A stretch of 64,000 nucleotides of DNA from Acidimicrobiaceae bacterium. GTDB taxonomy: Bacteria > Actinomycetota > Acidimicrobiia > Acidimicrobiales > RAAP-2. Below the pieces are notes generated by a model, which was not told the DNA's origin, made no database searches, and was given only the letters and a program-made list of their open reading frames with translations. The stretch is from the NCBI GenBank assembly GCA_003161575.1, contig PMOE01000083.1, positions 39,774 to 103,773 on the forward strand, written 5' to 3'. The translations under genes were made by a program, and so were the position numbers. This document shows, in pieces, positions 25,026 to 34,360 of the stretch. How positions within the stretch are numbered: position 1 is the stretch's first letter; every line of letters begins with the position of its first letter.

Positions 25026-26582
25026 TCAGCGCCAGAGGTCTCGTGCTACGACCAGCCCCCGATCGGAGGACAGCACCTGCTGACTCAAGATCCGCTCATC
25101 ATTGCGCATCCGCCACTGCAGCAGAGCCTGGGCGCACTCGAATGCGGCCTCGGCCCAATCGGATCGACCGAATCGGTTGAGCAGTTGATCGGGGTCGGCT
25201 TCGAGATCGAAAAAGAGCGGCGGCAGCACGTCGACGGGCGCCGCGAACTGGACGTACTTGTACGAGGCGCCCCGCAGCACCGCCAAAGAGCAGTGGCTCA
25301 TCGGGATGCCAAAGTAACTCTCGGCCAAACCGGTGTCGGGAGTGGAGAAATCCCATTCGAAATGAGCCTCGGTGCGCCAGTGCTCGGGCGTTCTACCCTC
25401 GCGTACGAAAGGAGCGAGCGACCACCCGTCGACCTGCAACGGCACCTCGATGTCCAGCCACTCACAGATTGTGGGCACCACGTCGACCGACTCGGTGAAG
25501 GCGTGGACCACGCTCCCCCGGCGCTCCGCGGCGGCATTGTCGGGGTCTACGACGATGAGGGGCACGCTGTAGCTCTCGTCCCAGTAGCCAAGCTTCTCGG
25601 TGAGCCAGTGGTCGCAACCCATCTCTCCGTGGTCACTGGTGAGCACGACCAGTGTCGAGCCCGTCAGACCCGAGAAGTCGAGGTAGTCGAACAACCGGGC
25701 CAGCCCGTCGTCGACCTCCCCTTGAGCGCCGTAGTACGTGGCCCGGAGTTGGCGGCGTTCACGTTCATCGTCGGGAGCCCCGATGCCCGGCATGTTCATC
25801 ACCACCTGGTTGATCGGGTGCAGCCGGCTCTCGTCCTCCCGCCGCTCGGCGGCGACGAACGGCGCCACGTCGTCGGCGTCATAGAGGTCGTGGTAGCCGA
25901 GTGGGTTCCGACGGGGTGGATGAGGTCGTATGAACGAAGCATGCACGAAGAACGGCTCGTCGGCGTTCCGTTTGAGGTAGTCGATGACTTCGTCCACGAT
26001 GAACACGGTCTGGGACTGCTCGGCAGAGAATCGGGCCGGGGCCCAGGTCGATCCGTGGGCCTCGGCGCCAGGAAAGTCCCGAATCGGCTTGTAGAGGTCA
26101 TGGGGGTTGGCCGGCACCGCAACCCCTTGGGCGGCCAGCCACCGGCCCCAGGCCGGGCTCCCCTGCTCCCAAGGGTCGAGGACTTCGGCCCGGAATCCCG
26201 GAAGCACCCCCTCGTAGGTGAAAAGACGCGGGTCGTCGGCGGGCACAGTGCGCGGATCGACGCTCGAATCGGTGTACCCGAACAACACCGGGTCGTAACC
26301 TGCCTGCCGGGCCAGCAAGGCCACGTTGGTGAACCGGGCGTCGAGCGGTGTCCCGTTGTGGAGCGACCGGTTGTGGTGAAGGTAGGTGCCTGTGTAAAGA
26401 CAGGCCCTTGACGGTCCGCACGGGGCGGCGTTGGCCCAATGGTTGGCGAACAGGACCCCCGATGCGGCCAGTCTGTCGAGGGTGGGGGTGCGAAGTTGCG
26501 GGTGTCCGAGTGCCGAGAGACAATCGCCGCGCCACTGGTCGATGGTGATCAGCAGCACATTGGCGCTCACGGTCGTGTCCAC
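25026..26582 (-). CDS. Sulfatase-superfamily hydrolase resembling phosphonate monoester hydrolase / phosphodiesterase
   Basis: Alkaline-phosphatase-fold enzyme of 518 aa. The active-site motif is C55 in PCGPSRACLYTG, the C-x-P-x-R signature whose Cys becomes formylglycine. Metal-site segments are LLITIDQWRGD and LTSDHGEMGCDH. The overall sequence, including RTPTLDRLAASGVLF, FGYTDSSVDPRT, FIRPHPP and FTESVDVVPTICEWL, follows the rhizobial phosphonate monoester hydrolase/phosphodiesterase group more closely than arylsulfatases. Such enzymes are promiscuous toward phosphonate monoesters, phosphodiesters and sulfate esters. No signal peptide, so cytosolic. No formylglycine-generating enzyme gene is in the window. 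Confidence 0.82.
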   Translation of the reverse strand: MDTTVSANVLLITIDQWRGDCLSALGHPQLRTPTLDRLAASGVLFANHWANAAPCGPSRACLYTGTYLHHNRSLHNGTPLDARFTNVALLARQAGYDPVLFGYTDSSVDPRTVPADDPRLFTYEGVLPGFRAEVLDPWEQGSPAWGRWLAAQGVAVPANPHDLYKPIRDFPGAEAHGSTWAPARFSAEQSQTVFIVDEVIDYLKRNADEPFFVHASFIRPHPPRRNPLGYHDLYDADDVAPFVAAERREDESRLHPINQVVMNMPGIGAPDDERERRQLRATYYGAQGEVDDGLARLFDYLDFSGLTGSTLVVLTSDHGEMGCDHWLTEKLGYWDESYSVPLIVVDPDNAAAERRGSVVHAFTESVDVVPTICEWLDIEVPLQVDGWSLAPFVREGRTPEHWRTEAHFEWDFSTPDTGLAESYFGIPMSHCSLAVLRGASYKYVQFAAPVDVLPPLFFDLEADPDQLLNRFGRSDWAEAAFECAQALLQWRMRNDERILSQQVLSSDRGLVVARDLWR

Positions 26583-26762
26583 CCCACCCCGTCACTCATC
26601 GCTCCGTGAGGCTAATGGCTTGCGGTGGGCTTCTTCGCAATCTGCCAACAATGGCCCGGCGTGCCCTGTGCCGAGAGGCTGCGAAACCCTCCGAACGCCG
26701 GAGCGTTACCACGGCACCCGATCGACCCGATAGCGTCCGCGTTCGGACTTGGGGGCGCAACG

Positions 26763-29573
26763 ATGAACCGATCCGACCGGCGGACATTCCTGGCCAACGG
26801 CGTCCGCGCCGGCGTCGTTGCCGCCGCCGTCGGCACCTTCGGTACGCTCGGCACCCAGGCAGAGGGGACCGGTGCCGCCGAGGCATCCCCGCCCGCACCC
26901 GCTGTGGGTGGGCGTCCGGGGACCCCGAGCCAACTTCGGGTGAACGGGATGGACCCGTCGATCGGCGTGGACCCCGACTCGCTCTTTCTGGCCTTCAGGA
27001 TTTCCGATGCCCGCCGAGGGGCGCGCCAAGGGTTCTACCGAATCGTGGTTTCCACGTCCCGGGGCGCCCCGCTCTGGGACAGCGGCAAGGTGGCCTCGGG
27101 GCGACAGGCCTTCATTTCCTACACCGGGCCCCGTCTGTCCGCCGACACCGAGTACCGCTGGACCGTCACCAGCGCGGACCTCGCCGGGCAGTTCGGCCCG
27201 ACATCGCCGCCGGCCCCTTTCTGGACCGGCCTGCGCAGGTCGGACTGGCAGGCCATGTGGCTGCGTCCGGGACCTACCGGATCGGTTCCAGAGGAATACG
27301 CCTACCTGCGAAGGGTCGTGCGTCCATCCGCCTCCCCGATCGTCCGGGCCACCGCCTATGTAGCCGCAACCCACAAGTACCAACTGTGGGTAAACGGGGT
27401 AATGGCCGACACCGGACCGTCCTTTTCGTACCCTGATGAGTCCTACTACCAGGCCACCGACCTCACGACCGCCCTTCGACCCGGCCAGGCCAACGCACTC
27501 GGGGTGTTGCACCACTGGTACTCGTCAGGTAGCGGGCGCCCGCTCTCTTCACCAGGACTGCTGGCCCAGGTGAACGTACGTCACGCGGACGGCACCCATG
27601 AGGTCTTCGGAACCGACGGTCTGTGGCGAGAGCGGCCCGGCGAGTGGCAACCCGCTCCCCAACGCAACAACGAAAGCGGGGAGTTCGTCGAGATCATCGA
27701 CGGTCGAGACAGCCCTCTCGGGTGGTCCGAGGTCGCCTTCGACGATGCCAGCTGGTCGGCCCCAACGGTCCTCGGACCGGTTGGGACCGCGCCGTTCACG
27801 ACCCTCTACGCCCTGCGAACCCGCATTGCTGAGCACCAGGTTGCACCGGTGTCGGTGCACACGCTTCCCACCGGTGCGGTCGTCGTCGACTTCGGTAAGG
27901 TGATCGCGGCACGACCCACGGTCTTCTTCGAGCACGGGGTGAGCGGGCGCACCGTGCCCATGCACGTGGGCTACCTGCTCGATTCTGACGGCCATGTGTC
28001 GACGACCCATGGCACCCAGGCGACAGACCTCTCTTTTTCCTACATACAACGAGATGGCGCCCAGACCTTCGAGCCCTACACCTTCCTCGGGTTCCGCTAC
28101 CTCGAGGTCGACAGCCCTGGTGAAGCGATCGGCGCGGGCCACGTCGCAGCTCTCGCCCGGCACGCCGGGATGCCCGACGTCGCGCCGGCGACCTTCTCCT
28201 CTTCATCCCCCACCCTTGACGCGGTGTGGGCGCTTTGTGCTCACTCCGCCCTCTACGCGTCACACGAACAGTTCGTCGACACCCCGACGCGCCAGAAGGG
28301 CCAGTTCTGCAGCGATTCCACCAACGAGTCGCAGGCGATCATGCACGCCTACGGCGACCAAAACCTCTCCTGGCAGGCCCTGCGGGATTTCGCCCGGTCC
28401 CAGGCTCGCTACTGGCCCGACGGTCGGGTCAACGAGGCCTACCCCGATGGCAACGGCGCAGAAGACATTCCTGACTTCACCGAGCTGTACCCCGAGTGGG
28501 TCTGGCGCTACTTCATCGGAACGGGGGATCACAGCACGCTGGTCGACCTCTATCCGGTCGTGCAACGCATCTCGGACTACATCTGGCGGGCCGTCGACCC
28601 GGCGTCGGGACTGGTCACCAACCTGCCGGGCGGAGGCGGGGACTACCTGGGCGGCCTCGTCGACTGGCCCCCCCAAATGCGCTACGGCTACGACATGGGC
28701 ACCACGGCCCGCACCACGGTCAACGTGCTCGCCGTGAACGTCTTCACCCGGGTGTCCCAAATCGCCACCGTCCTCGGCGACTCCCAAGGAGCTCTGGCAC
28801 AAACGGTCCGTGCCGGCGCCCTTTCGGAGGCGATCAACGCCCGCTTGATCGGTCCGACGGGGGTCTACATCGACGGGCTCGAATCCGATGGTTCTCAAAG
28901 CGGCCATGCCTCCCAGCAGGCCAGCGCCCTGGCCCTCACCTACGGGATCGTGCCCGACCCACACAAAGACGCGGTGGCGGCCCACGTCGCCGGTCTGCGG
29001 ATCGCCATGGGACCCGACCACGGAATGGAGCTCCTGCGAGGGCTCCACGCCGCCGGCCTCGACGCCCACATGGTGGACATCCTCACCGATCCCCAAGGGC
29101 CGGGGTGGGCCAATATTCTGGCCAGCGGGGGCACCTTCACCTGGGAGGACTGGGAGCCGAGCGACCTCGACGGCGACAGCATGTCCCACGGCTGGGGCTC
29201 GGGTGCCCTGGTAGCGATCCTCGAAGCCCTGCTCGGTCTGACCATGGTTGCCCCGGGGCCCGACGGGAGGGCGACCCTGGCCGTGGCACCGCCAGCGGGG
29301 GGCCTCGCCTCGGCGTCGGGACGGGTGCCGACCACCGCCGGGGTGGTCGGGCTGCGCTGGCGGCGATCGTCGAGGCGACTCAACCTGTCGCTCTCCCTCC
29401 CGCCAAACGCCTCGGCCCAGCTGGTGCTCCCGGGAACTGCGGCATCGTTGCGCGAGGGCGGCCGAGCCCTCCGAGCGGGCCCCGGCATCGAAGTGATCTC
29501 GACCAGTCCGGCGGGGCCAACCACGCTCGCCCTCGGGGCCGGTAACTACGCCTTTGTGTCCGATCTGGCCTGA
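26763..29573 (+). CDS. Exported alpha-L-rhamnosidase-like glycoside hydrolase (GH78)
   Basis: A 936-aa enzyme beginning with a Tat signal: SDRRTFLANG followed by an Ala/Val-rich core and a cleavage-like AEA, so it is exported folded. Domains follow in the GH78 order: N-terminal Fn3-like (~50-150), the beta-sandwich with YVAATHKYQLWVNG, a long linker sandwich, the (alpha/alpha)6 catalytic barrel with DTPTRQKGQFCSDS and DIPDFTELYPEWVWRY, and a C-terminal beta domain. Start ATG 26763 is the one that yields the Tat signal; 46 open codons precede it. Expected to release terminal L-rhamnose from glycosides; actual sugar specificity unproven. Confidence 0.85.
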   Translation: MNRSDRRTFLANGVRAGVVAAAVGTFGTLGTQAEGTGAAEASPPAPAVGGRPGTPSQLRVNGMDPSIGVDPDSLFLAFRISDARRGARQGFYRIVVSTSRGAPLWDSGKVASGRQAFISYTGPRLSADTEYRWTVTSADLAGQFGPTSPPAPFWTGLRRSDWQAMWLRPGPTGSVPEEYAYLRRVVRPSASPIVRATAYVAATHKYQLWVNGVMADTGPSFSYPDESYYQATDLTTALRPGQANALGVLHHWYSSGSGRPLSSPGLLAQVNVRHADGTHEVFGTDGLWRERPGEWQPAPQRNNESGEFVEIIDGRDSPLGWSEVAFDDASWSAPTVLGPVGTAPFTTLYALRTRIAEHQVAPVSVHTLPTGAVVVDFGKVIAARPTVFFEHGVSGRTVPMHVGYLLDSDGHVSTTHGTQATDLSFSYIQRDGAQTFEPYTFLGFRYLEVDSPGEAIGAGHVAALARHAGMPDVAPATFSSSSPTLDAVWALCAHSALYASHEQFVDTPTRQKGQFCSDSTNESQAIMHAYGDQNLSWQALRDFARSQARYWPDGRVNEAYPDGNGAEDIPDFTELYPEWVWRYFIGTGDHSTLVDLYPVVQRISDYIWRAVDPASGLVTNLPGGGGDYLGGLVDWPPQMRYGYDMGTTARTTVNVLAVNVFTRVSQIATVLGDSQGALAQTVRAGALSEAINARLIGPTGVYIDGLESDGSQSGHASQQASALALTYGIVPDPHKDAVAAHVAGLRIAMGPDHGMELLRGLHAAGLDAHMVDILTDPQGPGWANILASGGTFTWEDWEPSDLDGDSMSHGWGSGALVAILEALLGLTMVAPGPDGRATLAVAPPAGGLASASGRVPTTAGVVGLRWRRSSRRLNLSLSLPPNASAQLVLPGTAASLREGGRALRAGPGIEVISTSPAGPTTLALGAGNYAFVSDLA

Positions 29574-29586
29574 TTGAGAGTGCCGC

Positions 29587-30930
29587 TCATGACACCGGTC
29601 GAATGGACCGGACCACGTTCGCCCCGGGATCGGAGAAGTAGAGCACCCCGCCCGGAGCGACGGCCACGTCATTGGGGTACGTGACACGGGTGAGGATCCA
29701 CCGGCTCTGGTCCTGGATCGGGCCCGACGGAAGAGCACCGGCCAGCGTGTACATCTCGTCGGCGGTCACCGGACGCCCGAAGGACAGCCCGGTGCGATCC
29801 GGCACCTCCCGGAGTGCTCGGCTGTAGCCATCGGCAATGAACAAGTCACCGCTCGGATCGAGAGCTATCCCCGACACGAAATTCAGTTCTGCAGTTGCCC
29901 CGGTCGCAGACAAGCCGTCGACCAGGTAAGGGCTGTAGCCGGTCGCTGACCCCGCGATCGTGGCGATGTCGCCTGCTCCGATGGCCACTCCAAAGTAAGT
30001 GCCCGAAGCAGTGGGGACCTCTCGGACCTCGTCGTTCCCCCGGTCCGAAATGAACAGGTCGCCAGCCGAGTCCACCGCCACCGAGCTCGGCGTCCACACC
30101 TGGGCCGAAAGAGCGGGGCCGCCGTCTCCATCGACGCCGGCGCCCAACGGCGTCCCGCAGCTGCCCGTGCCGGCCACTGTGTAGATGTGACCGACCCCCA
30201 GGGTCCCCCCGTCTCGGGTCGTGCTGACCGCCGGGATCTCTCGGACCCGGCAGTTGGCGGTGTCGGCGATGAACACATCGCCGGCCCCGTCGACCGCCAC
30301 TCCCACAGGGGCGTCGAGGGTGGCCTGCGGCCCGGGCCGTCCCTCGCCGCTGAACCCTGCCGCGCCGGTGCCGGCCACTGTGTAGAGGTGCCCGGCCGTC
30401 ATGGTCAGGCCAAAATGCTGCCCACCTGTCGCCGGCACCTCGAGCACCCGGTTCCCCGAGGTGTCAGCAATAAAGAGGTCCCCCACGGCATCGACCGCCA
30501 CTCCTCGGGCAAATCCCACATTGGTGGTGCGAGCCGGTCGCCCGTTGTCAAACGGAGCCCCGGTGCAGCTGTCCCCGGCCACCCGGGTAAGCCGGGGCTT
30601 CCCGGGCGCGCCCCCCCGCACCTCGTCGATCCGACAGTTGCCAGTGTCGGCGAGGAACAAATCACCGGCCCCGTCGACGGCGATGCCCGTCGGATCGTCG
30701 AGCAGAGTTTTTCTGGCCAAGGTTCCGGACGGAGAAACCCCGGGGCTGCCGGCACCGGCGACCGTGGTCACCGAAGCGATCGGCGTTCCGAAAGAGGCGC
30801 CACCAGCAGCGGGGATGCCGAGGGCGGCAGACAGCGCGACGACGGCCGGGAGCAGCGGCAGAGCCAGCGAGCGGCGCGGGGCCGTCGCGACCTTTGGGCC
30901 CGTACGCCTGGGCAAGAGCCCCCTCGGCAT
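29587..30930 (-). CDS. Secreted NHL-repeat beta-propeller protein
   Basis: A 447-aa protein with an N-terminal signal sequence (a basic stretch, then a hydrophobic core ending near AAGGASFG) and at least five NHL-type repeats of ~55-65 residues, each with the consensus GVAVDGAGDVFIADTxNCRVREIP. This predicts a six-bladed propeller outside the cell. Such proteins bind ligands or surfaces rather than catalyse. It is convergent with the rhamnosidase gene (stops 13 bp apart). The following 295-bp gap (30931-31225) shows no gene. Confidence 0.85.
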   Translation of the reverse strand: MPRGLLPRRTGPKVATAPRRSLALPLLPAVVALSAALGIPAAGGASFGTPIASVTTVAGAGSPGVSPSGTLARKTLLDDPTGIAVDGAGDLFLADTGNCRIDEVRGGAPGKPRLTRVAGDSCTGAPFDNGRPARTTNVGFARGVAVDAVGDLFIADTSGNRVLEVPATGGQHFGLTMTAGHLYTVAGTGAAGFSGEGRPGPQATLDAPVGVAVDGAGDVFIADTANCRVREIPAVSTTRDGGTLGVGHIYTVAGTGSCGTPLGAGVDGDGGPALSAQVWTPSSVAVDSAGDLFISDRGNDEVREVPTASGTYFGVAIGAGDIATIAGSATGYSPYLVDGLSATGATAELNFVSGIALDPSGDLFIADGYSRALREVPDRTGLSFGRPVTADEMYTLAGALPSGPIQDQSRWILTRVTYPNDVAVAPGGVLYFSDPGANVVRSIRPVS

Positions 30931-31225
30931 CGCGCCATCATGCCCGGTTCTCAGGCACCCCGTGGGATCACGCCCCGTGTTCGGCCGAGTTGACCAGCGG
31001 TGTCAGGTCGCCATCGCCTGTCGTCGTTCAAGCCCGAGAACATGCCGTCGCCGGCGGGCGAAAAAATGCCTCGGTCGGCCGCCGCCGGCCAGGAGCCGGG
31101 TCCGGCGGCCGTAGGCGTCAGGGCCCCTATCGGCATGTTCAGGTGCTGACTCCCCAACTGTCCGAAGAATTGGCGTGGCAGCTGCCGGTTGGCGCCGGCG
31201 GCCGGTCGGGCCCAGACTGGCACCA

Positions 31226-31558
31226 GTGAGCGTCATCCGGATTAACGCGATCACTGTTTCAGCTGGTTCGGGAGACGAGCTGGCCCGGCGTTTCTCGGCC
31301 CGGGCCGGCGCTGTCGATGACGCCGAAGGCTTCGAAGGCTTCGAGCTGCTGCGACCCACCGACGACCGGGACACGTGGCTGGTGATCACCCGCTGGCGGG
31401 ACAACGAGGCCTTCGTGGCCTGGACGGAGTCACCCGCGTTCGCCCACGGTCACCGCGGCGCCACGACCTCCGCAGCGGACCGCCGGCCGGTCGCCGCGCA
31501 CAGCGAGCTGTGGTCCTACGAAGTGGTCGACCTTCCCGACATCATCGGGTCGGACTGA
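31226..31558 (+). CDS. Antibiotic-biosynthesis-monooxygenase (ABM) domain protein, HmoA/MhuD-like
   Basis: A 110-aa dimeric alpha+beta barrel protein: IRINAITVSAGSGDELARRF at the start, EGFEGFELLRPTDDRDTWLVITRW in the middle and the WTESPAFAHGH segment with the His that binds haem in HmoA/IsdG-like members. GTG 31226 is preferred because conservation starts there. Either a haem-degrading monooxygenase or a quinone-type monooxygenase is possible. Isolated gene. Confidence 0.85.
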   Translation: MSVIRINAITVSAGSGDELARRFSARAGAVDDAEGFEGFELLRPTDDRDTWLVITRWRDNEAFVAWTESPAFAHGHRGATTSAADRRPVAAHSELWSYEVVDLPDIIGSD

Positions 31559-31581
31559 CCACCAAGGGTGCCGGGCGACAG

Positions 31582-32064
31582 CTAGACCGGTTGGTATACC
31601 CGGGCCTCCCACATGCCGGTCAACGGCACCATTGACAACAACGCACCCGCCGCCAGGCTCCACTCGAGCACCGAGCGGTTGGTTACGCTCGGGGGGGCGA
31701 GAACGATGAGTCCTCGTCGGGCGTGATCCTGGCGCACCCGCCAGCCAGTAGGCAATGGCGCCCCGAGGTCGGCAAGTTGGGCGATGGCATGGCGGCTGCG
31801 GGGGTGCATGATGCCGATGGTGGACTCACCGGCCGGCCGCCCCTTTTTCCGCGGGAACCAGGTGCACATGGCGACCGGCGTCTGAGGGGGACCGAAGAGT
31901 CCGCCCAAAGCGCCCGGTTGCCCCCCCGAACGGTCCTCATCCTCATCGACCCCGGGGAGCAGGTTGATCCAACCGTCGTGGGCAGCGGAGAGCTGTTCCA
32001 TGGCGGCGACAACCCGGGCTGTCTCATTCGGATGGAACTCGAACGTATCGATCTCCCGAGCCAT
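31582..32064 (-). CDS. Hypothetical protein
   Basis: A 160-aa soluble protein I do not recognise. The N-terminal half is charged (EIDTFEFHPNETARVVAAMEQL) with an acidic, Gly-rich loop (DEDEDRSGGQPG); the second half is more hydrophobic with LSMVPLTGMWEARVY at the end. No signal peptide or membrane helix is clear. It converges on the ABM gene and is divergent from the next gene. High third-position GC on this strand supports coding. Confidence 0.55.
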   Translation of the reverse strand: MAREIDTFEFHPNETARVVAAMEQLSAAHDGWINLLPGVDEDEDRSGGQPGALGGLFGPPQTPVAMCTWFPRKKGRPAGESTIGIMHPRSRHAIAQLADLGAPLPTGWRVRQDHARRGLIVLAPPSVTNRSVLEWSLAAGALLSMVPLTGMWEARVYQPV

Positions 32065-32138
32065 GGCGTCAGTGTCTAGTCTACGAACTCATCGAACCCC
32101 GATCCCCCACCTTTGATGCCAGCTCCGAACACTCGCCG

Positions 32139-33218
32139 ATGTCGGGCGTCGATGAGTACCTCATTCACAACTACCCGAGCCCAGTCCGGGTCATGTGGAC
32201 GCCGGATTCCCAGGCCTACGAGCGGGTCTGGTTTACCTGCCAAGACCGGACGGGCGATCTGCTGGTGACGTGTGGTCTGGGGTTCTACCCGAATCTCGGG
32301 ACGGCCGAGGCGTTCGCTATCGTCAACGTGCGCGGCCAGCACACGACGGTGCGGGCACACCGCAGGTTGGACGATGACCGGATGGCCATGGTGGTGGGGC
32401 CCCTCGAATTCGCCGTCGTCGAGCCCTTCCGTGAGTGGCGCCTGACCCTCGAAGACAACGAGCACGGCATCGCCTTTGACATCTCGTGGTGCGATACGAA
32501 GCGCCCCGTGTTCCGCTTGCTCGGCGCCGGCCTCATCGTCGACGGCCGGGCCTTCGGTGGCATCGCCGGATACGACGGATTCGGCCGGCAGTCCGGATGG
32601 GTCCAAGCGCACGGTGAACGATTCGAACTCACACCCGAGAACTATCTCGGGACCCGTGACCACCACTGGGGCACCCGCGACGGCGTCGGTGGCCCGGGAA
32701 TGTACCGGGGGATGCAGCACCCCCACTCGGGCGAGTGGGTGGAGTTTGCGGACTTCGGGATCTGGGGTGATCACGTGCTCTACAACCTCGGAGACCGCCG
32801 ACCCGGGAGCGACACCTTGGTCGGCCGCACCCACCGCATGCGCTTCGAACCCGACACCCGACTACTCGTCTCGGGCGAGGTGGATCTGCATTTCGAGTCC
32901 GGTGAGGTCAAGACCATGACCTTCGAGCGTCTCGGGAACCAGATCGCCTTCCTGCGCTGCGGCATGTACGGCGGTCCCAATGGGGGGACCCCCGACGGGG
33001 ACATCTGGCACGGAATGTACGTGGGCGACGGTGTGGTCACCGGAGAGACCTACGACGCGAACAACCCCGAGGTCCGCAGCCGACTGTGCGGACTCGATCA
33101 GCACCACGCCCGCTTCGAGCTCAACGGCGAGGTCACCTTCGGCATCATCGAGCCCTATGACATCTTGTGCTACAAGATCTCAAGGGCCGGGGTAATGGGG
33201 TTCTCCCTCCTCGAGTGA
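32139..33218 (+). CDS. Uncharacterised two-domain beta-rich protein (CrtC/DUF7064-like)
   Basis: A 359-aa protein without signal peptide, rich in Trp, Tyr and beta-strand patterns: RVWFTCQDRTGDLLVTCGLGFYP, FREWRLTLEDNEHGIAFDI, and YLGTRDHHWGTRDGVG. This resembles the lipocalin-like hydratase/hydroxyneurosporene-synthase fold and related proteins of unknown function found in actinobacteria and sphingomonads that degrade steroids. The second half repeats the sandwich theme. Function unknown; it may act on hydrophobic substrates, by analogy only. Next to an APH-type phosphotransferase and a nitroreductase. Confidence 0.6.
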   Translation: MSGVDEYLIHNYPSPVRVMWTPDSQAYERVWFTCQDRTGDLLVTCGLGFYPNLGTAEAFAIVNVRGQHTTVRAHRRLDDDRMAMVVGPLEFAVVEPFREWRLTLEDNEHGIAFDISWCDTKRPVFRLLGAGLIVDGRAFGGIAGYDGFGRQSGWVQAHGERFELTPENYLGTRDHHWGTRDGVGGPGMYRGMQHPHSGEWVEFADFGIWGDHVLYNLGDRRPGSDTLVGRTHRMRFEPDTRLLVSGEVDLHFESGEVKTMTFERLGNQIAFLRCGMYGGPNGGTPDGDIWHGMYVGDGVVTGETYDANNPEVRSRLCGLDQHHARFELNGEVTFGIIEPYDILCYKISRAGVMGFSLLE

Positions 33219-33241
33219 ATCGGGCAGTTCGAGTCCGCCGG

Positions 33242-34306
33242 TTAGCCCCCGAGCGCGGCGATACGCCGGGAAACCAGGGCAACCATCGGATTGTCCTCGT
33301 CGGCGCCCATTGCGTAGCGGACCCCCGCCGCCTTGGCCGTTCGGGCCTGGTGGTTGCTGATGGCGAGGGAGCGCACCAGGGCAAACACCTCGAACCACTC
33401 GAGATCGACGACCGATCGGCCCAGTGCGGCCTCGTAGTAGGTCACCGCGTCTGCCCGAGGGAGGAACCCCGGTACCTCTCGACGGACGAGTTCGGCCGTG
33501 GACCACTCGAGACCGAGGACCCAGCCGAGGTCCATTTCGGCCGGCCCGATGCTCGCCATCTCCCAGTCGAGCACAGCGGCGATCTGGCGACGATCACCTA
33601 CGACGAGATTGCCGAGCCTTGGGTCCCCCCACAGCAGCGACGCCGGGGGTTCGCTCGCAGGTTTGTTCGCCCGGCACCAGCCGAGGGCTGCAACCAACGC
33701 CGGCAACGGACGATCACCGAAAGACCAAGTCAGGTACGCGTCCCACCAGTCGAGTTCAACACCGAGCGTCGTCCCGGTACCCGCAGCGCCGCCCCGGAGC
33801 ACGTCACCGAGCCCGGCGTCGGCCCACCCGACGCGGTGGACCGAGGCCAACACGGAGAGAAACGCCTCGTAGAGCTTCTGCTGCTCGGATTCGCTGGAAC
33901 CGGTGACCCAGGGATCAAAGGCGGGCGCTTGGCCGGGCACGTGACCGGCCACGAAGGGCATCACGAGGAAGGGGGCACCCAACCACTGCTCATCGGTGAC
34001 CACGGTGACCGGAGCCGGCGCCGGGATCCCCGCACCAGCCGCGACCTCTTGGACCCGTGCTTGGATGAGGAGCTGGTCGTCGGGGAAGGACGGCACGAGC
34101 GGGGGCAACCGGACGACCAATCGGTCGGTGTCGCCCCCGTGGCCCACGGATGAGGAAAGCGTGACCAGGACGGTTTCGTTGGACCATCCCGCGGACGCAT
34201 GAGCCAACGTCTCGATGCACCTGGGCACCCCGACCCCCTCCCGAGCCAACCAAGCGCTCAGACCGGCGCCAAGGGCATCGAGGTCGCGGAGTCGAGCAGT
34301 CGCCAC
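33242..34306 (-). CDS. Aminoglycoside-phosphotransferase-like (APH/ACAD10-type) protein
   Basis: A 354-aa kinase-fold protein. The catalytic-loop motif is LWGDPRLGN, equivalent to HGDxxxxN with Trp for His, and the metal motif is AAVLDWEMASIG. N-lobe: HASAGWSNETVLV. Relatives in actinobacteria are annotated as 'phosphotransferase family' and often lie near acyl-CoA or steroid metabolism genes, where they are thought to phosphorylate small hydroxylated substrates. It is not an antibiotic-resistance enzyme by any direct evidence. Confidence 0.85.
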   Translation of the reverse strand: MATARLRDLDALGAGLSAWLAREGVGVPRCIETLAHASAGWSNETVLVTLSSSVGHGGDTDRLVVRLPPLVPSFPDDQLLIQARVQEVAAGAGIPAPAPVTVVTDEQWLGAPFLVMPFVAGHVPGQAPAFDPWVTGSSESEQQKLYEAFLSVLASVHRVGWADAGLGDVLRGGAAGTGTTLGVELDWWDAYLTWSFGDRPLPALVAALGWCRANKPASEPPASLLWGDPRLGNLVVGDRRQIAAVLDWEMASIGPAEMDLGWVLGLEWSTAELVRREVPGFLPRADAVTYYEAALGRSVVDLEWFEVFALVRSLAISNHQARTAKAAGVRYAMGADEDNPMVALVSRRIAALGG

Positions 34307-34360
34307 CGCCGTTTTCTATCCCATCGGGAGTGGGCCGACGCGGACGGGTACATTCGTCGG

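Noticed and set aside
28260..29738. 492-codon reverse frame over the rhamnosidase gene
   Set aside because: Antisense shadow; very rich in Gly, Arg and Asp, with no known motif, while the forward frame is a complete GH78 protein.
33242..34306. Aminoglycoside resistance gene
   Set aside because: The APH-like fold is shared by many small-molecule kinases; the motif HGD is WGD here and the context is general metabolism, so resistance is not supported.
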